From contig NW_026516667.1 of NCBI RefSeq assembly GCF_025766255.1, positions 856,043 to 920,042 of the forward strand: DNA of 64,000 bases, read 5' to 3'. This DNA comes from Zychaea mexicana (lineage: Eukaryota; Mucoromycota; Mucoromycetes; Mucorales; Lichtheimiaceae). Made by a program: the position numbers and the translations under genes. Within the stretch, counting starts at the first letter, position 1; each line of letters starts with the position of its first letter. This document shows, piece by piece, positions 46,111 through 58,502 of this stretch. The notes under the pieces were generated by a model, which had not been told where the DNA came from, did not search any database, and saw only the letters and a program-made list of their open reading frames with translations.

Positions 46111-46880
46111 CGATAGAAGAAGGAAGCGAAAAAATTATTTCGCAGCAACAAACTTATTTAAAGCTTATTTTTATCACACCACCTTAAAATGAAGTTACCC
46201 TTACATAGCAGCGAAAGTAGAAACGGAAAGTTATGCAGTGCGCCAAGTGGACTATGGGAATCGCCAAGTCGTCGTTCGAGGGAAGAGTGCCAAGCGATTC
46301 TTAGAACATGTCATGTCAAAAAAGCACTAATACTGCCTTTTCAAGCGACTAAAAATGACCCTCGATTGTGTCGTCCTCTACTAAAGCAGTAAGAGTCTAA
46401 GATACATAATTGAGCTCACTAATTTTTTAGTATAACATTTGTATAGAAAATGCTGTATACATCCTATTTAAGTAGTCTCACAAATAAAAGCTTTGCAGAG
46501 CAACACTTTTCAAGTGCTGTTTCTAGCCGGTTAGATCTTTGAGTACCAAGATCATCGAAAATGAAATATGTTGTTGGAAGGGTCAGTTTTTTGTTCGTTT
46601 ACATCACATGCATAGGCGTCTTTTCAAAGAAGTATAGCAGCAACAAATTGTGCTCCTAAATATGTGTGTGGATTTATCTTTGATTCAAAAAGAAAAAGGT
46701 GCGATGAACTGCAGTTACATACAATTATACAAAAAGAGATTATGTACAAGAGAAGGGTTGTTGTAGGATGAGCTACATGGTCTTTTTACAACATTGGCGC
46801 ATTAAGATATTGTTAATCTAGTCAGATGTAACAGAAGGTGAGAGTATCGGTAAGGAGTGCAAATACAGATAGCAATTATT
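46111..46880. other. intergenic region upstream of Zn2Cys6 copy 2
   Basis: Promoter side of copy 2. A 67-codon frame at 46189-46392 shows no recognisable motif. No gene called. Confidence 0.5.
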
Positions 46881-46884
46881 GCTC

Positions 46885-47290
46885 TTAAAAGTTCACTGCA
46901 GAAGGGCCTGAACTCGCTAGAAAAGATGCAATAGCTGAGGATGACGAAAAGACTTCATGGTCAGTAATTTCTAGTACCAGTACATCGGAGCCTGGATATC
47001 TTTACAACTGGTCGATTAAAAGGGTAGAGACGATAAGCATTGTAAGATGGAAATTATTAGGCGTTTTGGACGAGAGAAGGTTTGTATCGTCATCATCAAG
47101 AAACTCGTAATGCCCACAATATGCTTACATGACAATTCTATGAGATTATTTGACGAGGACCCAATTCGTTTAACAGGGTGGACTAAAACTCTGCTTGTAT
47201 TAAACAGCAGAGGTAATAAGCATTTTTGGGTCTCCGGTATGCAGCGTTTTTTATTGATCTGAAAAGCGTGTACAAGAAACATCATTAGTA
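46885..47290 (-). pseudogene. decayed 3' fragment of a third Zn2Cys6 paralogue
   Basis: The minus strand contains HEVFSSSSAIASFLASSGPS (46980-46910), matching the last exon of copy 2 (QEVPSSSSVVASFLQNPDPS). Upstream of it, LFNTSRVLVHPVK (47230-47190) matches ALNASNVLIHSLK at the end of exon 3, followed by a GTAAGC donor-like site and a SFLMMTIQ segment like the start of exon 4. The zinc cluster and most of the regulatory domain are missing and the reading frame is broken, so this is a relic of a third copy lying head-to-tail with copy 2. Confidence 0.75.
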
Positions 47291-48883
47291 ACTTCTTAGC
47301 TCATTATTTATTGGCTATTCTTGGCCCTGCTAAAGTCCGCCAGTAGTTTGGCAAATTCTACGTAGATAGCGATAAGCGATATGAAGAACAATCATGCGAT
47401 AATGTACAGGCCCGTGCGATCATTCAACACTTAATCTGTACAAATTAAAAAGGACTGTGGCAGTAGGGTCCGATAACAAAAAACCAGGGTCCGTTAGTAA
47501 TTATGTCAACAACTTGATGACACACAGCAAACTCGAAACTTGAGATAAAGATGAGGTAGCTATTCGCTGTCTTAAAGATTTCGCGCTGGCATCTTCGCAC
47601 ATTATTTGGACAGCAGTTTTGTATGAGGACGTGCCTTTCTGACAGCTTAGCTAATCATACCAGATCTGTATAAGGATTCGGTGACGCCTTATCATGTTAA
47701 TGCATCGTAAACACGCGTAGAAAGAAGGGAATAGCGATAAATTTTGATAAGAAGCTGCATATTACTGATAACTAACATGAAGATATGCGCATCGTTGCAT
47801 TCGCAGGGCGGCCGGGGGCAATGCGATGTGTCAAATAGGGGAAGTAATATTTGGAGATAAAAACATACTCTGCATATGGCCACATGATGTCGATGAAACT
47901 CTCATAAGTATGATATGATCATTGTAAGCATGGCATATATATTATGTTCAGTTGAACGCAATAATATCAACCTTTCTTGCTAATGAAGACTATTCTTGAG
48001 CACGCACACAGCAGTCAGAAAAAGGCTAGCTCTCTTTGAGTAGTCACGGGCTCGACAGAGTCAAATCGAGCGACGTTGCACAAAAGCTTCATCTGGATAA
48101 TACATTGAGTAGACTACATATGACGATCACCGACTGAGCGGAATGCATACATTGGAATAGCGGCTGGTAGAGTATCATAAAAGTGTGTAAGACGATCAGT
48201 CGTACTGCTTGGGAAAGAGGTACATACATGATGTGGGTTATGGGATGGAGTGGGTCCCAGCCAATCGATGATTTTTGCAATAATAATTCACGAGGTTGCG
48301 ACAAGACCACAACTACGTAATAAGTGTCCTTTCAAATCGGCGCTTCATCAGCTGGGTTGGGAGTGCGGGGTAGGGGAAACAGGTATGACAGCACTGGGCT
48401 AAAGAAGTGTAGTATATACGTACTGTTGACAAGGTTCAGGACGACACTTGGCAGGATGTATATTTATTGTAGTGGAACAAGAATTCCTGTTCCCACACCG
48501 TCAGTAGAATCGGTGAATAGGTAAGCCGTGATCCGGTAAGGGCTGGTAGGGCTCTCGAGGCCCTTCAGTATTTGGTAAACTGCCCGCGTTGTACCATATG
48601 AGGTATCTTTATTGGAACCAATCAGCACTTGCTGACAGAGTATAAAAGAAAAGTTTAAATAAAAATTATATGTGGGGAGGGGGGTGGGGGTGTTTGTGAC
48701 CAAAAGGCCAGCCACAGCTTGCATTAATAAACACTACTGGGCCTCTTAGCTTTTTTTCATTCTCTTCCCTTCTTTTCTTCTTCCGTGATTTTCTCTTGTT
48801 CCCTGCGCACACGCTCGTCTGCTACTGCTGCTACTGCTTTAAAAACCCCCCACACCCTTCTTTCACCTGCTACTTATCATCAA
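47291..48883. other. intergenic interval and GATA-factor promoter
   Basis: No gene recognised in 47291-48600. The last 300 bases carry the promoter elements listed separately and a TTTCTTCTTC-rich leader. Confidence 0.5.
48615..48648 (+). promoter_or_regulatory. CCAAT box and TATA box of the GATA-factor gene
   Basis: AACCAATCAG at ~48617-48626 and TATAAAAG at 48641-48648, about 240 nt before the ATG at 48884 and with conventional spacing for a core promoter. Confidence 0.55.
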
Positions 48884-50156
48884 ATGAGCCACAAAAGTCG
48901 AAGGCGATCTTCACGACCATCCAACACCAGCACTGCTGCTGCCATCCTCTCAGACTCGCTCTTTCCTGCCCCTCCGAAGAATAAACACAACGACAAAAAG
49001 GTCGATCCACTTGGGTCGCAAGTGTGGCGATTGTATACAAAAGCGAAAGACACTTTACCTAATGGCTCACGCTTGGAAAATCTCACCTGGCGTATGATGG
49101 CAATGAACTTGAGGAAGAAGCGTTTGGCGGAAGAACAACAACGACGGCAGGAACAGGAACAGCCAGAGCAGATTAACCTGAAGCCTTCTTCACCAATGGT
49201 AAGCTTTTTCAAAGATATGCAAAAAACATTGTTTCTTACTTTTGCACATTCTCACGCTCAAAAAAAAAAAATAGAATTCCAACAACAGCAAAGAAGTTTA
49301 TGCTCTTGGAAGAAAAGCAACTTCCAGCATTACCATCCCGTCCGATCCCACTGCCGAATCACTCAACCAGTCATTTGACGCACTTCATGTCACTCAACCC
49401 AACTCGTCCTCAGCACCCACGTCAACTACACCCTCACCTGCCGCTACACCGGTTACGCCACCACCCAATAACGCACCATCGCCGAAGAAGGAAGCGACAC
49501 CGGAATCGCCCAAGGAGATCACAGTATGCGCAAACTGTTCTACGTCAACAACACCCTTGTGGCGACGGGACTCAGCAGGTCAGCCATTGTGTAATGCATG
49601 CGGATTATTCTTAAAGCTACATGGTGTAGTGCGACCTTTGAGCTTAAAGACGAACGTAATCAAGAAACGCAATCGTAGCGGCAGTTTACAGTCGAATTCA
49701 TCGGGCAAGAGTGGCAGTGGTGGCTACGGAGGTATCAGTATTGGCAGCACTATCGGTGCTGGATTAACGGCAACAACGGGAACGGCTACTGCACCACTCA
49801 ATAGCGAGGCGAAAAAGCGACAGCGGATCGACAGCAGGCCGGCAGTGGTCATTGCTGCTGACGACGAGGATGTGTTTATGCAACCAGGCGATGGATTCAA
49901 GAATGTCTTGCTAGCGAAACAGCAGCAACAGCAGCAACAGCAGCAGCAACAGCAGCAGATGCTGAACAACGTGCTGTTTGGCTTATCGCCCGAGCAATGG
50001 CAGCAGTTGATTGTGTTGCAGCAAGCAGCAACGACCACTGCCATTGCGTCGTCCGGCTTAAGCAGCGACGCACCATCGTCTCCGGCACCTTCGGCACCAG
50101 CAACAGCGGCAGCAATGCACAACAGCCTTGCACACCTTTCTTCGTCGTGGTCGTAA
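48884..50156 (+). CDS. GATA zinc-finger transcription factor (AreA/Gat1-like nitrogen regulator type)
   Basis: Two exons, 48884-49198 and 49275-50156; 398 aa, phase 0. Residues ~46-76 ([20 protein letters not shown], then [10 protein letters not shown]) match the conserved N-terminal region of fungal nitrogen GATA activators. A Ser/Pro-rich linker precedes one GATA finger (~190-215): CANC-x17-CNAC with [19 protein letters not shown], followed by [16 protein letters not shown], the strongly conserved AreA/Gat1/Nil1 C-terminal extension that binds HGATAR sites. The tail has Gly/Ser runs, a nuclear-import-like KKRNRSG and a polyQ block. Expected role: activation of nitrogen-catabolic genes. The ATG at 48884 (ATCAAATGAGC) is the first in frame. 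Confidence 0.9.
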
Positions 50157-50958
50157 GTCTGATTTTAGACACACTGTTTCTCCCACACCCATCAAAAACA
50201 TACCCATTTCTCTCATACTTCCTTACTCAACCCCCGCACCTCAAAGCAGCCACAATCTACACATACCACATCCGTAATTCACATAACAAAAACCAAAAAT
50301 TTCGTTTTACCAAATAGCAGCAGACCCTCTTAGTATTCTCTTTTCTCTCAACTGCTCACTTGTATATCTTTCATTCTTACGCTATGCTTTTTTCCTTCCT
50401 TCCTTTCTTCCCTTACACCCTATGTTTCCACTTGGTATTCTTATTATTTCGTAGTCTTTGGGAACTTGTATAAACGCTTTTTTTTTTCTTAATTACCATA
50501 AGCAGATAAAATGACGGTATAATCGCTGAGTTTTTTGTTTCTGGGTATATATCGCCATCGTCATTAACTGCATCACATTACTACTGGACCTATACAAGCT
50601 GCACTTTAATAGAAATCATTGACCACCGCTGATCTCTCGTGCTACTGTGCGCGGGCTTCTGTCGGGAGGAGGAAATCCCACCCGCCAAGTCTTTTTTGGC
50701 GTGTCTGTATACTGGACTTTTTAGGCGGGAGTAAAGTAGCTGGACCTACACCTTAGCGAATCATAATTCGAGATAGTGTTTAAGTTCACCTATGAGAATT
50801 CGAGATAGTGAGAATTGTATCACGTAGTCTACTAGTACAACGATCCTATTTTGGTAAAGTAGTGCCGTTTGGGTTTTTTCTTGCATAAATATATTCTCAC
50901 ACCATGAGAAAACTTGACTACTTCATCCTTTTCTTCTTTTTATCTTGTATCAAAAGCC
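50157..50958. other. intergenic region, left flank of the exonuclease-transposase relic
   Basis: T/C-rich 3' flank of the GATA gene to ~50480. Two direct copies of AATTCGAGATAGTG lie at ~50767 and ~50799, 32 bp apart, close to the relic's start. They could be part of a transposon end, but no matching inverted copy is seen at the other side. Confidence 0.4.
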
Positions 50959-53900
50959 ATGAGCGACAGAGAGCCCTACAATTTCAACTTTAAAAAAAAA
51001 GGAGGCCGCAAAGCTGGTGGTAAAAACCCAAACGCTGGGCGCAAACCGAAAAAGACGAGACCTCTTGATCAAAGCGTACTCAATTTTAGTGGGGTTGCGC
51101 AATCTGCAAGTGCAGTCGACGATAATGTAATCACTAATACAACGGTAAGGTCATAACAAGATGCAGCAGTGAACTGTACTTTTTAAATGTGTGCAGTAGT
51201 CTCTTACAAAATCGAACCAAATATTTAGAATATTCATCCGCGAGAAAATGAAATCCCATCACTACCGTCAAATATGCCGCACGGTTCTTGAACGCGTCGT
51301 GGTAAGCGAAACTCGTTCTTTGATAACACCGGTTACTGCATACATGATTTCTAAATATCTTATCAAAATATGGGCTCTTGCTTTTCACTATAGCCATCTT
51401 TTACATGTGACGAGCACAACGAGGATCAAATTTTGGGCCTTGGGAGTCTAGTGCGCGATTTGGAGGCTGAAAGTATAGAGGCCGAAGTTGAATGCGAGCA
51501 CGAAGAAGATGATGACCGTGAAGCTGGTGACGTTGCTCATAATGTGGAGGATGACACAACGTATAAAGAAGCTCCAATTTGTAGTCAGTATTTCATGGAA
51601 CTACGCGCCCGTATCGTTGATGAATGTCAAAATGGGTCCAAACCGCCAAAAGTATACTGTGAGCAGCAACCGTTTTGGATCGAGCCACCAGCGCCTTATT
51701 TCTCTTTGTACAACACCAAGCAAGCTGATCCGATTCCACTGTATCGTCCGCGCGTTTTTTTATGGGCTCCCCATTTTATCACAAAAGCAGTGTTGAAGTG
51801 TCCAATATGCAAGGAAAATAACGTTGATTCGCACTTGGTGTCAAAGGAACCTGCTGATAACCCATGTGCTCGTCGTGTTGTTGACCTTGACAGGTACTAT
51901 TACATTACGATGCTTTACTTTTCTTTTATTTCAATTATGTAACTAATCTTTCTGTATGCTTAGATGTTTCTATATCATGTCTTATAGATACAAATGTTCA
52001 AACACAAAATGCATAAAAAACTATATGGCGCATGATAATCAAATCATAGAGCAGCTCCCGGAACATCTTCAGGCTGAATTCCCTGCGTACCTCACACATC
52101 GAAGCGCTGTTTCTAAACATCTTGGTGACTTGTTGCGGACAGTTGTCCAAAATGGCATGGGTGTTCATCGGCTGCAGAGAGCGCTACGCGAGTTTCATAC
52201 TTTGCGCCACGCACGACTTCATTTGCAATACTTGAATTCACTTATCTATCGCCGTAAGAATCCAACTCTCTACGAATTAGCCAACAATAACCGTCAATTC
52301 AAGTACCCATCATTTTCGAGCTTCAAGGATCCAAACGGATATGCTGGTTACGTTCCTTCAACTGCGTACTTACGACTTGTATACACAGCCTTGATTGAAC
52401 AATTACGCCCACTCATCGATAAAGAGTTATCAGAGCTCGGTGGTTTGATTCTGAAAGGAGACCACACATTTAAGGTTCCGAAGCATATGGCGGAACTTGG
52501 TGGCTCATCAGCATTCACAGCTTTGTATACTGTATGTAACGAATACGAGGAAATACGGCTTCAACTATTGGTGCCAACAAAGTCTGCCATCCATCTAGAA
52601 GGACCGTTAAAAGAGATGATCGAATCGTACCGTTTATACAACCATCCAATGCCAGAGCTATTCTTCACCGATAATGTGAAGGGCGACCAGAATCTTCTAG
52701 AACGCTCAATCCCGTCACTCACGCGCCCCATCAATGACAACAATACCAGCGATAACAAAGACAATACACGATCGGCCGAATTGCAACAAAACGATGACCA
52801 AGGACCATTTCCACAATTACCTGACACAGTATCTATAACTGTACTTAAAGACGCTCCTGACGCCACTGATGCAGTTAACAATATTCGTAGTTGCGCTATT
52901 AATTATGATCAATCTCTTGTTGTGGGATTCGACTGTGAGTGGGTGTACAACTCTGTCACGCATCAAATTGGAAAAATTTCGCTGGTACAGGTTGCATGTA
53001 AAGATGCTGTATGGCTTTTTCGTTTGAAACCGTCTTCTGGGTGCGTTCCTGCCGCTCTCGCTTCTCTAATTCGTGATCCAAACATCATCAAGACCGGCCG
53101 CAACGTCAAGGGAGACCTTAAAAAGCTCAACCGTAATTATGGAATCACTTGGAACGGAGCATTGGAACTTGGCGGCTTCTGTAGAAGGCGAGGTGTAATC
53201 GAGCGAGGGACATTGGGTTTATCGGCCATATCTGCAAGAGTACTCGGATCCGGTTTGCGTAAAGACGCAAATTTGCGCTTAAGTAACTGGGAGTCTACAC
53301 AACTGTCGAGCGACCAGATATGCTATGCTGCCTTGGATGCATGAGCATCTTTACAAATATTCGATACAACGAGAAACTTAAGTACCTTTGGACGAATCAA
53401 TCCGCACACCGGTAGCCAACCTTCATTGTTCGTTGCATTATCTCGATAATCCAGTCGCATTCGGATATGTTAGCGATCCGACAATTCACGACGATCATAT
53501 AACATTTACGGTCAACAGAATCAGCGTGCCGGGCGCTGTTGTGAAGATAAAGAAGCTTGTAAACGGCAAACATGTTACAAGAATGAAGGCCTTGTCCGAT
53601 ATGGGAGACGTACCATTTGCAATTCAAGCTCCAGTGGCCCACCTACGCACCGAGAATCCAAGATTATGCACACTCTTGCACAGCGAAGTACCTGTCAATG
53701 ATTTCGCAGTTGACGTCGAGCGAATAGCTTCTACTGCCGTGAATACCAGCAACAATCAAGAAGCGAATGATAGCCAATCCGTGTCGTCGTCGTCTTCTTC
53801 AGAAGATGAAGCTAATTTGCCTGAAACGACACATTTATTTACACAACCAACAACCACCATATCTGCAAATCAACTCCTGGTAGCATCAGTAACCCCATCA

Positions 53901-55734
53901 CAAACCATTCGACATATCAGCAACCCAAGAATTCTAAAAGATATATTCCATCTAATGGATATGATCAAAATCTCAAAACGACATGGTTTGCAAAAGAGTT
54001 TTCCCGTCGTCTTCGAGATGCCATTTTAAAATTAACAATGAAGATCGTCAAAGAATCGAGAATCACTTACGCACACAAGGCCTTTCATGGGATTATATGC
54101 TACTTCGCAAACCTGAATGGATTTTACGAAGAGTTCGACGAAGCGTCCCCCCAGCTGACGAGCTTCATTCTGTTGTTCAGAACTTGTTTGCCGAGTATGG
54201 TCGTCTCGAATGTGCAAAAACCGGTAGACCACTGTTTGACAAGAAAGCTTGGGATCAAGCTCGCCGTATTCTAGCAGCTATAGAAGCAGGAGAGGTATCC
54301 GATCCACCTGGAATCTCGCTATACTTCAAAATTGGTGTCGATAAGCACAATCTTCCAATGTATCGATGCAGCCGAGGAACAAACTCATTAGAAGGTGGTG
54401 TTCACCGAAATATTATTCGCAAGTTTGACTCTTTTGGTGCAGGCCCACAAATGACTGATAGTATGTTGGCGGACTACCGATTACGACATAATATCGACGT
54501 AGGTGACTTTTAGACAGCTATGGTATTATTTAAAATTTTACTTATACTTAGTGTATTTATATCGCATTTAGGTTGGTACAAAAAATAGACATGGAAAGAT
54601 ACACCGAAGTCACTACGATCCATGGCTGCTGCAGATCATATGTGACAAGCTTCTACTGCTCGGCATGGATAATGGAGAACGCGATGATAATCATCCTTCC
54701 AGTACACTCATCGTTAAGAACTCCTTGTATCTAAAAATGTCTGGAGAATCATTTGGTATCGCATCCTTTCCACCTCATGCCGCTCAGGATATAAATATTC
54801 AAAAAGTTTCTCCGGATCCAGATAACCGACGTTCCGATCCACTTCTGGCGCATAAGCTCAGTGTAAATATCCCATTGCCCAAGGGATCGACCAGTAACGT
54901 GCAGCGACAAATGTATATTTATATTGCATCAAGCTCCAAACAAAGTACGCTGTGACACCTGTTCACACTCCTAAAGAGTATACGCTATTCTCATCCTTAC
55001 TTTCCAGCGATGGCGACCAGCAAGTTTCATTGAACTGGAAGCAGATGGCTCAGCAGTGGAATCGAGAACACGCAAATGGAATCGATGTATTTTATAAAAC
55101 TGCTGAAAACTTAAAAACACATTATAACGCTTGGTGCACCAGTCAAGTTGCTGTACGATCCATCAGAAATAACGACAACGTAACGTCTACAATGCGACAA
55201 CAGCTACAATCACCAGGAAGGGAGAATACCTTGATGCCCTCTCCAAATTTACCAGTCAATGCAGAGGTCATTCCATCTAGCACAAATTCGCTTATGTTCC
55301 CTCCTCTATTTTCTAATAACCATTTGTCATCTCCGTCTTTACCCTCGGCTTCTAACTATTCATCACCGTCAACAGCATTATTGCCAGCTTATCACCAACC
55401 ACAAATATCTACTTCTGAGCGACCACCCCACAACATATCTCATCCACCAGCTAACGTCTCACTACCATTGCCACCACCACCTCTTTTTACTTGGTGTCCG
55501 TACCAACAAGCGCAACAACTTTTTTATAGGCAACCGCAATCGACACATACAGCAACCGTTCCGCCAACTCAACCTCCGCCTCCAACAACGACTGCATTTG
55601 CACAGCAATTACCTGCTGCATACCGTCAAGTTATACCAAAACCAACATCAGCAGCATCATCATCAAGAGTAATCCCTCAATCTACTTGGAAACTGCCTAA
55701 GTACCGTACACATATTGATAAACCAAAACAATAG
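50959..55734 (+). pseudogene. transposase-like gene with embedded DEDDy exonuclease and Myb/SANT domain, decayed
   Basis: Readable exons 50959-51144, 51394-51893 and 51964-53341; the frame is then broken. Order: basic N terminus (GRKPKKTRP), a cysteine-rich module (CPICKENN...YRYKCSNTKC), an RNase-H-like strand with GDHTFKV (~52456) and ELFFTDNVKGD (~52660), then a complete 3'-5' exonuclease: GFDCEW (~52929), NVKGDLKKL (~53104), CYAALDA (~53324). Beyond the break come LKDIFHLMDMIK, RVRRSVPP, and RGTNSLEGGVHRN (~54377), a likely third catalytic acid, and a Myb/SANT-like segment (NWKQMAQQWNRE, ~55033). Disruptions: TGA at 53342, frameshifts near 53380, 53990, 54025 and possibly 54945 (the last could be a 33-nt intron); 54507-54571 reads as a spliced intron. 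The cysteine module plus exonuclease resembles the DUF6729/exonuclease proteins expanded in fungi. The transposase reading is an inference. Confidence 0.6.
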
Positions 55735-55929
55735 TTACATACATCTTCTTACTATATCATATCACCGTTTTTCTCTATCTGTCTATAACAATTAAAATGG
55801 CAAGGATATATATCTCCCCATTATTTGCAGCTTTTCCTCTCTTTCCTTCTTATCGTGATACTGTAAAGCTGCGCTTGCCAAAAATGAAAGAATTTATTCC
55901 ATCAGGTCCAGACATGTTACCCATGCCGA

Positions 55930-56050
55930 TTTTTAGTCTGCTTTTGTGCATCATGATTTTTTTTTTTTGCGCACAGTGATAATTTTTTTTTGTGCATAGC
56001 AATTAATTTTTTTGCGCACTCAAGTTTTATTTTTGCGTATTTGATTTTCT
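55930..56050. repeat. degenerate poly-T/GCGCA minisatellite
   Basis: Four to five imperfect units of a T-run followed by GTGCAT or GCGCAC, spaced about 25 bp. It sits exactly between the transposase relic and the first LINE fragment and may be a decayed poly(A)/(T) tail region. Confidence 0.6.
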
Positions 56051-56051
56051 T

Positions 56052-56792
56052 TTGCAAATAAAGTTTTTTATAATGTCCAACTTGAACGATGTACCTGATC
56101 AACAAAAGGCTCTCCAGTTAAGGTGGATTCTTTTCTTACTGGAGACCAATGGTACGTGTGAACTTCATATCACCTATTTAACATCATGGATATTATCATC
56201 TTCAAAAATTAAATCTGACCACTCAATTTTAATTCTTGATTCCAAAGGGAGAAAATATGAAAACAATACTACAAGATCATCCACCATTAATTTGATATAC
56301 AAGACCATTGATTCTTTACATATTAATTGGTCCGAAATTTCAATTAATATAAACACAGCTTTACAACTGCCTTTGCTCTCTATTTTGGATAAAAATCCTC
56401 TTTCTTCGGAAAATCCAAAAAGACCTGGATACAAACATCTTCAAGCTCTTCACCTTTTTATATTTGATCCTATTTTACGCCGATTACGATTATATACAAT
56501 AGAAGATCAGCCTCCTCATCCAATACTCCTTGGCAAGTTCAAGAAAGACATGAGAGCTCTGGTGTATTTTATTAAGCCTTTCTTCGCACGGCTACTCTTA
56601 GACAAGAATCATCCAGGTGGTGGTCATTCTGGCAATCTGGATACTTTTGATTTTAAGGCTTTTAATCATATTATTCGAGAACATCCTGCAATTATATCCA
56701 ATAAATCAAAAGTTTATCGCCGTTATCAACTTGACCGCCAATGTCATCAAATACATCCATCAGATGGACACGCTTTTGGAATAGCAGTATAG
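56052..56792 (+). mobile_element. LINE fragment, C-terminal part of ORF2 (+ strand)
   Basis: One open frame of 246 codons without a complete domain. It opens with SNLNDVPDQQKALQLRWILF, which resembles the post-reverse-transcriptase region of fungal LINEs (DxxxQxxALQLRWL). The rest is lineage-type LINE C terminus without a recognised nuclease. No start of its own is expected; it is the tail of a truncated element. Confidence 0.5.
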
Positions 56793-57405
56793 ATCATCCA
56801 GCCAGAAATATTTTTTTTTGCATTTTCATCGAACATTACCATAATTTTGATAGAATCAGTGTATTCATTACGGTAGCCCGATCTCTAATGGATAAGCCAC
56901 GTTGTAGATGTATATTGGATGCATTTTGTATAGAAGCTAATAGTTTGTCTTGGTAATGGATAATTTGTTGTTTTGATAGAATTAATGGGTAACCAAGATA
57001 AATAATAGCTTGAGGATCTGATTTGTCATGACATGGTGGAAAGCCTCAATCATTCAATATTTGATCATATTCAGGTTGATGGGCGCCAGAAAGAGAAATT
57101 ACCATCGTTTTGTTCTTGTTTAATTTTGCATTGGAAGCATGTTGATACATATATAAAAGAGATTGTAAACAAGCAAGATCATTTTCATCAGATACAAAGC
57201 AAAATATATCATCTGCATAACTAATAACTTCTATAGGGGGAGGATTTGGTAAAGATACTAATCCTGACTGTAGAGATGTAAAATTATATCCTTGATATGT
57301 TTCTTCATGAATGATAGCGCGCAATAGAGGTTCCAAGGCTAAGTTGAAGAGAATTGGCGATATCGGGTCCCTTTGCCGAAGGCCACATCCTTGAGTAAAT
57401 ATATA
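56793..57405 (-). mobile_element. LINE fragment, reverse-transcriptase part (- strand)
   Basis: Minus-strand sequence with reverse-transcriptase motifs: FTQGCGLRQRDPISPILFNL (~57390-57330), the catalytic SYADDIFCFV box (~57220), KLNKNKTMVISLSG, then YLGYPLILS and RGLSIRDRATVMNTLILSKL (~56910-56850). A frameshift/stop near 57045 breaks the frame. The 5' part (endonuclease and N-terminal RT) is absent. It abuts the plus-strand LINE fragment in opposite orientation. Confidence 0.75.
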
Positions 57406-57419
57406 ATAGAAAAGAAAGC

Positions 57420-57760
57420 ATTTATCAATTTATTGGGTCGTATGGTATTTTTTATAAGACCAGTGCCAGAGTGGAATTTATAGATGACACTTAATTCTTT
57501 CAAAATTAATATATAATTTAAAAAATACATTTGTCAGCGTATTGGGTCGTTTGGAATTCATTCATAACACCAAATCTTTTCGAGATTAACATATAGTGCC
57601 AAATACATTACTTTGTGAAATCCATATTTAAAACCATTCATGAGGGTGTTCTAGATACCAAGTACAGCATCCAAGGAACAATATATTACAGTACCTCAGA
57701 ACGTAATTGAATATATATTTAAAACCGTTCATGAAGGTGTTCCAGATACCATAGGAGGAA
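57420..57760. repeat. two divergent direct-repeat pairs
   Basis: ATTGGGTCGT...ATTAAYATATA...ATACATT occurs twice (from ~57434 and ~57540), and ATATTTAAAACC-TTCATGA-GGTGTT-AGATACCA occurs twice (~57627 and ~57716, 89-91 bp apart, three substitutions in ~37). Each pair looks like a small local duplication. Confidence 0.7.
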
Positions 57761-57770
57761 TTTAACATTA

Positions 57771-57948
57771 AGATCGTGGATTTCCTAACACCTTTGGAAA
57801 TTAACTCCGGATCCAGGCTAATTTTACTTCTTGTATTTTTATGAAAAATAAAGAATAATTCATCGATTCGTAAGAATAAACACACACGAGATGAAATTAG
57901 CCCGGATCCAGAATCAACTTCAAAAGGTGGTGAGGAATCATGGATCCA
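57771..57948. repeat. ~180-bp imperfect palindrome
   Basis: Left arm (GATCGTGGATTTCCT...GGATCCAGGCTAATTT, 57771-~57828) pairs with right arm (~57890-57948, ...AAATTAGCCCGGATCC...GGAATCATGGATC) as an inverted repeat of 55-60 bp at roughly 80% identity, with weaker pairing continuing into the centre. It may be a miniature transposon or a decayed hairpin. Confidence 0.75.
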
Positions 57949-58502
57949 AGAAAAAGTATATTCAACGAATCGAAAGAGAATCCTCTTGTATACTGCATAA
58001 TGATACTTACTAGATCCCAATGAATTGGTGTAATAGTATTGGAAAAGACGGTCGAAAGTTATTTATGGGGAGTGAGTATAGAATACGATGACACAATAGA
58101 CAACCAGCTACTTTCTGAACTATATTGCCGTTCTAGGCAAGTACAAACATTCCCTTTTGTTGAAAAATGTAATATATATGTTATAGTTTCCCTTTGTTAT
58201 TATGTAGTGTATTTATTAAAATAAGAATGATGAGATGAGTATAAGAAGGTATATGTTATGTATATAAAGGGTTTCAATATGAATCAAAAACGAATAATAA
58301 TGATGGGTATGAATATAAATACAATAAAGGTAAATAAATCAAGTGTGAAAAGTACGTGATGAATGATATATGGATGCTGTTGCTGAAGTTGCTGATGATG
58401 CAATACGTATTATTCAAAATATTGGTAAAAGTTTTATTCCGCCTTGTGTCCTTTGTGTATATTACAGGTGTGGTGTTGGTATGTCATGAACCATAACTTT
58501 TT

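Noticed and set aside
46189..46392. 67-codon frame
   Set aside because: No motif; could be debris but not supportable.
56052..57405. LINE twin-priming inversion
   Set aside because: Orientation of the two parts is the reverse of what twin priming produces.
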